Both the position numbers and the translations under genes were made by a program. From Torymus aiolomorphi (lineage: Eukaryota; Arthropoda; Insecta; Hymenoptera; Torymidae): DNA of 64,000 nucleotides. This document shows, piece after piece, positions 61,113 through 64,000 of the stretch. The notes beneath the pieces are model-generated. The model was not told where the DNA came from. It did no database searches and saw only the letters and a program-made list of their open reading frames with translations. The stretch is taken from NCBI GenBank assembly GCA_036365515.1, contig CM070873.1:40493807-40557806 (forward strand). The letters are read 5' to 3'. Within the stretch, counting starts at the first letter, position 1. Every line of letters starts with the position of its first letter.

Positions 61113-62773
61113 TGCCAGGGCGCAAAGAGGACGACCTCAAGAAAGAAAGAAAGAAGGGATGGTGGGGGCCCCCTCCGTCGCCCCCTACCAGTGAGGTACA
61201 GCCTGCCCGGATCACCGTCCAGGAGCCCCTTACGTAGAAATGAATCCACGTAGGAGGAGCCTGGGCGATTCCAGTTACCTCTCCTTAAAGAAGGAAATCA
61301 AAAAGAGGAAGTTGTGCGTTATCCTGTGAGGGCATTTCCACACTATCAGAAGTTATAGAGCAAAAACGGTTGTATGGCTGGACTACTATGTAGAGGACGA
61401 CCGCGGCGGCGCACCGGCGTTTTATAGGCGCGGTCTCACCGCAGGCGCTTCCGCGCTGGCGTGATCTAACAACCAATAGGAGACCGTGATTTCGGCGATT
61501 GGCCCGCCTGACAAAGGGATGCGTGCATGTATGCATGTGTATGTATTATATCATTATATGGCTGATGAGACTATGAGAGTGATGGGGGAGAGGGAGAGAC
61601 GCCGTGCCGGCGCCCGGCTGTCGCCCGTGGCCAGTACGCGAGAGATGGAGGGGTTGATAAGAGAGGTGTATTTTTAGAGTGGCTGATTATTGGTAAGTAG
61701 TTGTGAATTGCGGCTCTCACGCTTATAGAGGTCATAGGTTTTGGTTATTTTATTTTATATAATTTGGCTTGCAACCGGCATTGAGAAAAATGCATACTCG
61801 ACAGACTCGTGCATGTCCCCAAAGCCGCGCCGACCTTGCGAGACATTAAAAATTGGAATCCTCTTTCCGGCGCGTCACTCGATTTCGATCGTTTCTTTTT
61901 TCTCGAAGGGAGCGATAGTGGCCCAACGGTAATTTTTTATTGTTTTTCCAGGTACATTCTCTAAGGTTAAGGACTCTCCTACCTTTAGCATAAAAGCAGG
62001 GAACAATATAAAATTTTTTTATGTTATTCCTTAACTTAAAAGATTACATGAATTTTTTCAGTATTTTTCATCGCGCATTTTTTTGAAGAAAATAATTCTT
62101 GAAAAACGAGTTTTTAACACACGCTCTTACGGAAGATTGAGATTATGTGGTCTTTCAACATAAAAATCCCTTACAAAAAAAGCAGAAATAAAGTTAAAAA
62201 AACCTTTAGTTGAATAGAAAAATAATCAAAGAATAAAAACGCAGACGGGTCTTGGTCGCTTGTCAAGCATTTGGGAAAGAAGCGAAAACGTAAACAAGAC
62301 ACCGAGTTCGTTGGCTGCGCGAGGAGGTGCGCAGTGAGCGGCGAGTGCCAGCGGGGAGAGAGGGGACCCCCCTAGCCTCGCCCCACCAACGACATGATTG
62401 AGATATCTTAAAGCGGTGCGAGGGTAAAAGGTAATATCAGGCCTAAGTAGAATGCCCGTATCGCCGCATCGAGTACTATTTTTCGTTGTGTTTGATTGTG
62501 AATTTTGCTTAGGGAGAACAAATGAATAGAAGCAAGGTCTACTTGGTAAATAACTTATTTTTCCCGTTATATACTTACTGAAATCTTACTTGCGACTAAC
62601 GTTATGTCATCAAAGAAAAAATGAAAGGAACTTGCGGTGTAGGAGTGTACCTACAATTCACTTCTCGGATCGCTTCGAATATCATGGCAACAAATATATG
62701 ATAAAACCATTTATTCATTTAAAGTAAGAAAGTAAACAGCAATATGCGCTTCCTGTACGTTGTATATTATACT
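61113..62773. other. Non-coding region
   Basis: GC-rich from about 61120 to 61640 with G/A-rich simple sequence, then AT-rich, with another GC-rich patch near 62270-62400. Short open frames only, none with recognisable motifs. Nothing supportable as a gene. Confidence 0.4.
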
Positions 62774-63401
62774 TACCCAGGCGGAAATAAAACTTTACAA
62801 ATAATTATTAATAACAATATATAACTTTTTATAATTTAAAAAAAAAGTTTATAACTGTTCATAACTGTTTATAAAGATAGGATTTGAGACTATAGTAACA
62901 GTTTATAAAAGTTATCAACAGTTTTTTTCTGTTATGAACAACTAAAAAAAGTTTATAACAGTTATAAACTTGTATTTACTTTTTTGGGCTGCAGTGGATA
63001 ACCATAAAATCAATCTGTAAAAAGTTATTATCAGTTATAAACTTTTTTTATTTGATAATACTAGTTATTAATAGTTTTAAATAGTTTTGAATGAATTTAA
63101 ACTTTAAAATCATTCTAAAATTCTTATTATATGAAATCATTATTAATTATAAGTTTAAAATAATTATTTTCAATTATTAAAAATTGATAATAGTTATTAA
63201 TAGTTATTTACTTTTTTTTACTGATCACATATTCACATTTTTCGGCAATCCAAAAAACTTAAAAAAATAAATAACTATTTATAACTATTTATAATAGTTT
63301 TAGACTTTTATAAAAGTCTCAAATCCTGACTTTATAATCTGCTAATATCAGTTATAAACTTTTTTTAACTTTTATTATAGAAGATCATTTCCGCCTGGGT
63401 A
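62774..63401. mobile_element. AT-rich MITE with TACCCAGGCGGAAAT ends
   Basis: The 15-base ends TACCCAGGCGGAAAT (62774) and ATTTCCGCCTGGGTA (63401) are exact complements. The interior of about 600 bases is degenerate GTTTATAA/TTATAACT units in both orientations, able to fold on itself. Terminal pattern (CCC, then GGAAA) and TATAA-rich interior resemble the elements at 17449-17995 and 45780-46050. Confidence 0.75.
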
Positions 63402-64000
63402 CATATTATTACGCATCAGATAACGACTGTAATATACTTATCTGCCGAAGCAGAAAATTTTGAAGACCTTTTCAGTGCAGCTATACGTAGTTGCTACTCG
63501 TGCATTTGTAACGTCGGGTTTACCAAGGAAAACCCGACTATTGTGTTTCTTTAACGAGAAACAATCGCTCACTTTTAAGCGTAGGTTGTGAAGCTTAATA
63601 GCTCGGGCTTGAGCTGTAAGATACGTACTATACTATGGCGGAAGGGGTGGAATTAAGGGCAACAAAGGGCGCGACACGGTAGAACCTGGTGAATTTATGT
63701 AAAATTTCTTTTCACTTGTAGTTGGTCGTTTTATTTGTTTTTACGACAAAAGACGGATGTCCTAAATGCTAAATGTACCGGGCGCCCACCATACATTCTG
63801 TATAAACGTTCGTAGTTTACGAATTTCTTGGGTACTTTTTCGAAAAACCGGGAATTTAATTGTCATTAACAAATTAATTGTTTATATCATTTTATTTGCA
63901 AAAATATTGCACCTGCGGATACGAAACCAACGCCAAAATGTGCTATTTTTAATAACGAATAATTTCTTTTTTGGTTTGTTTAATTATCTTATCATGGAAT
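63402..64000. other. Non-coding end of window
   Basis: No open frame of note on either strand and no recognised RNA gene or repeat end. Mixed composition with a short GC-rich patch near 63620-63680. Confidence 0.4.

Overview
The window looks like nuclear DNA of an insect, most likely a hymenopteran and plausibly a parasitoid wasp. Genes are split by GT-AG introns, GC-rich exons sit in AT-rich flanks, (GA)n/(TA)n simple repeats are common, and there are many small foldback (MITE-like) elements. The parasitoid guess is an inference. It rests on two tandem secreted neprilysin-like proteins that have lost their zinc ligands, the kind of protein known from parasitoid venoms and virus-like particles. 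No rRNA, CRISPR or bacterial operon is present.

Layout. 1-13.4 kb holds one recognisable coding exon, the first RRM of a CELF/Bruno-type RNA-binding protein (2643-2844, minus); the rest reads as intron or upstream DNA with repeats. 13.7-23.4 kb carries two complete head-to-tail M13 peptidase (neprilysin-like) genes on the minus strand, 18 and 17 coding exons, both predicted catalytically dead. 24.5-26.1 kb (plus) encodes a 414-residue Cys-containing secreted protein of unknown family. 27.7-28.9 kb is a broken ionotropic receptor. 29.2-31.7 kb has RNF181 (E3 ligase) and V-ATPase subunit F, divergent from a shared promoter region. 34.3-36.6 kb is an SLC7 (LAT/y+LAT) amino-acid transporter (minus). 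38.2-40.8 kb is a cluster of inverted-repeat elements including a decayed Harbinger transposon. 41.0-42.2 kb is RBX1/Roc1 (plus), convergent with a flavin-containing monooxygenase at 43.0-45.2 kb (minus, first exon not found). 48.4-56.9 kb (minus) is a four-exon gene for a protein of about 2735 residues: disordered Gln/Asn-rich N terminus, a possible nuclease-like region, a NACHT (STAND) NTPase and a long ankyrin array. 57-64 kb has no convincing gene but several foldback elements.

The best candidate for something undescribed is the NACHT-ankyrin protein. NLR-type STAND proteins are scarce in insects, and the order (possible nuclease, NACHT, repeat sensor) resembles bacterial antiviral STAND systems. 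Most of it lies in one 7.5 kb uninterrupted exon whose composition changes sharply near 52.7 kb. The tandem dead neprilysins are the second most interesting feature. The housekeeping genes (RNF181, V-ATPase F, RBX1, SLC7) are ordinary and show that the surrounding DNA is a normal host chromosome.

Exon boundaries were derived by hand from splice consensus, reading-frame continuity and family similarity; none was checked against transcripts.
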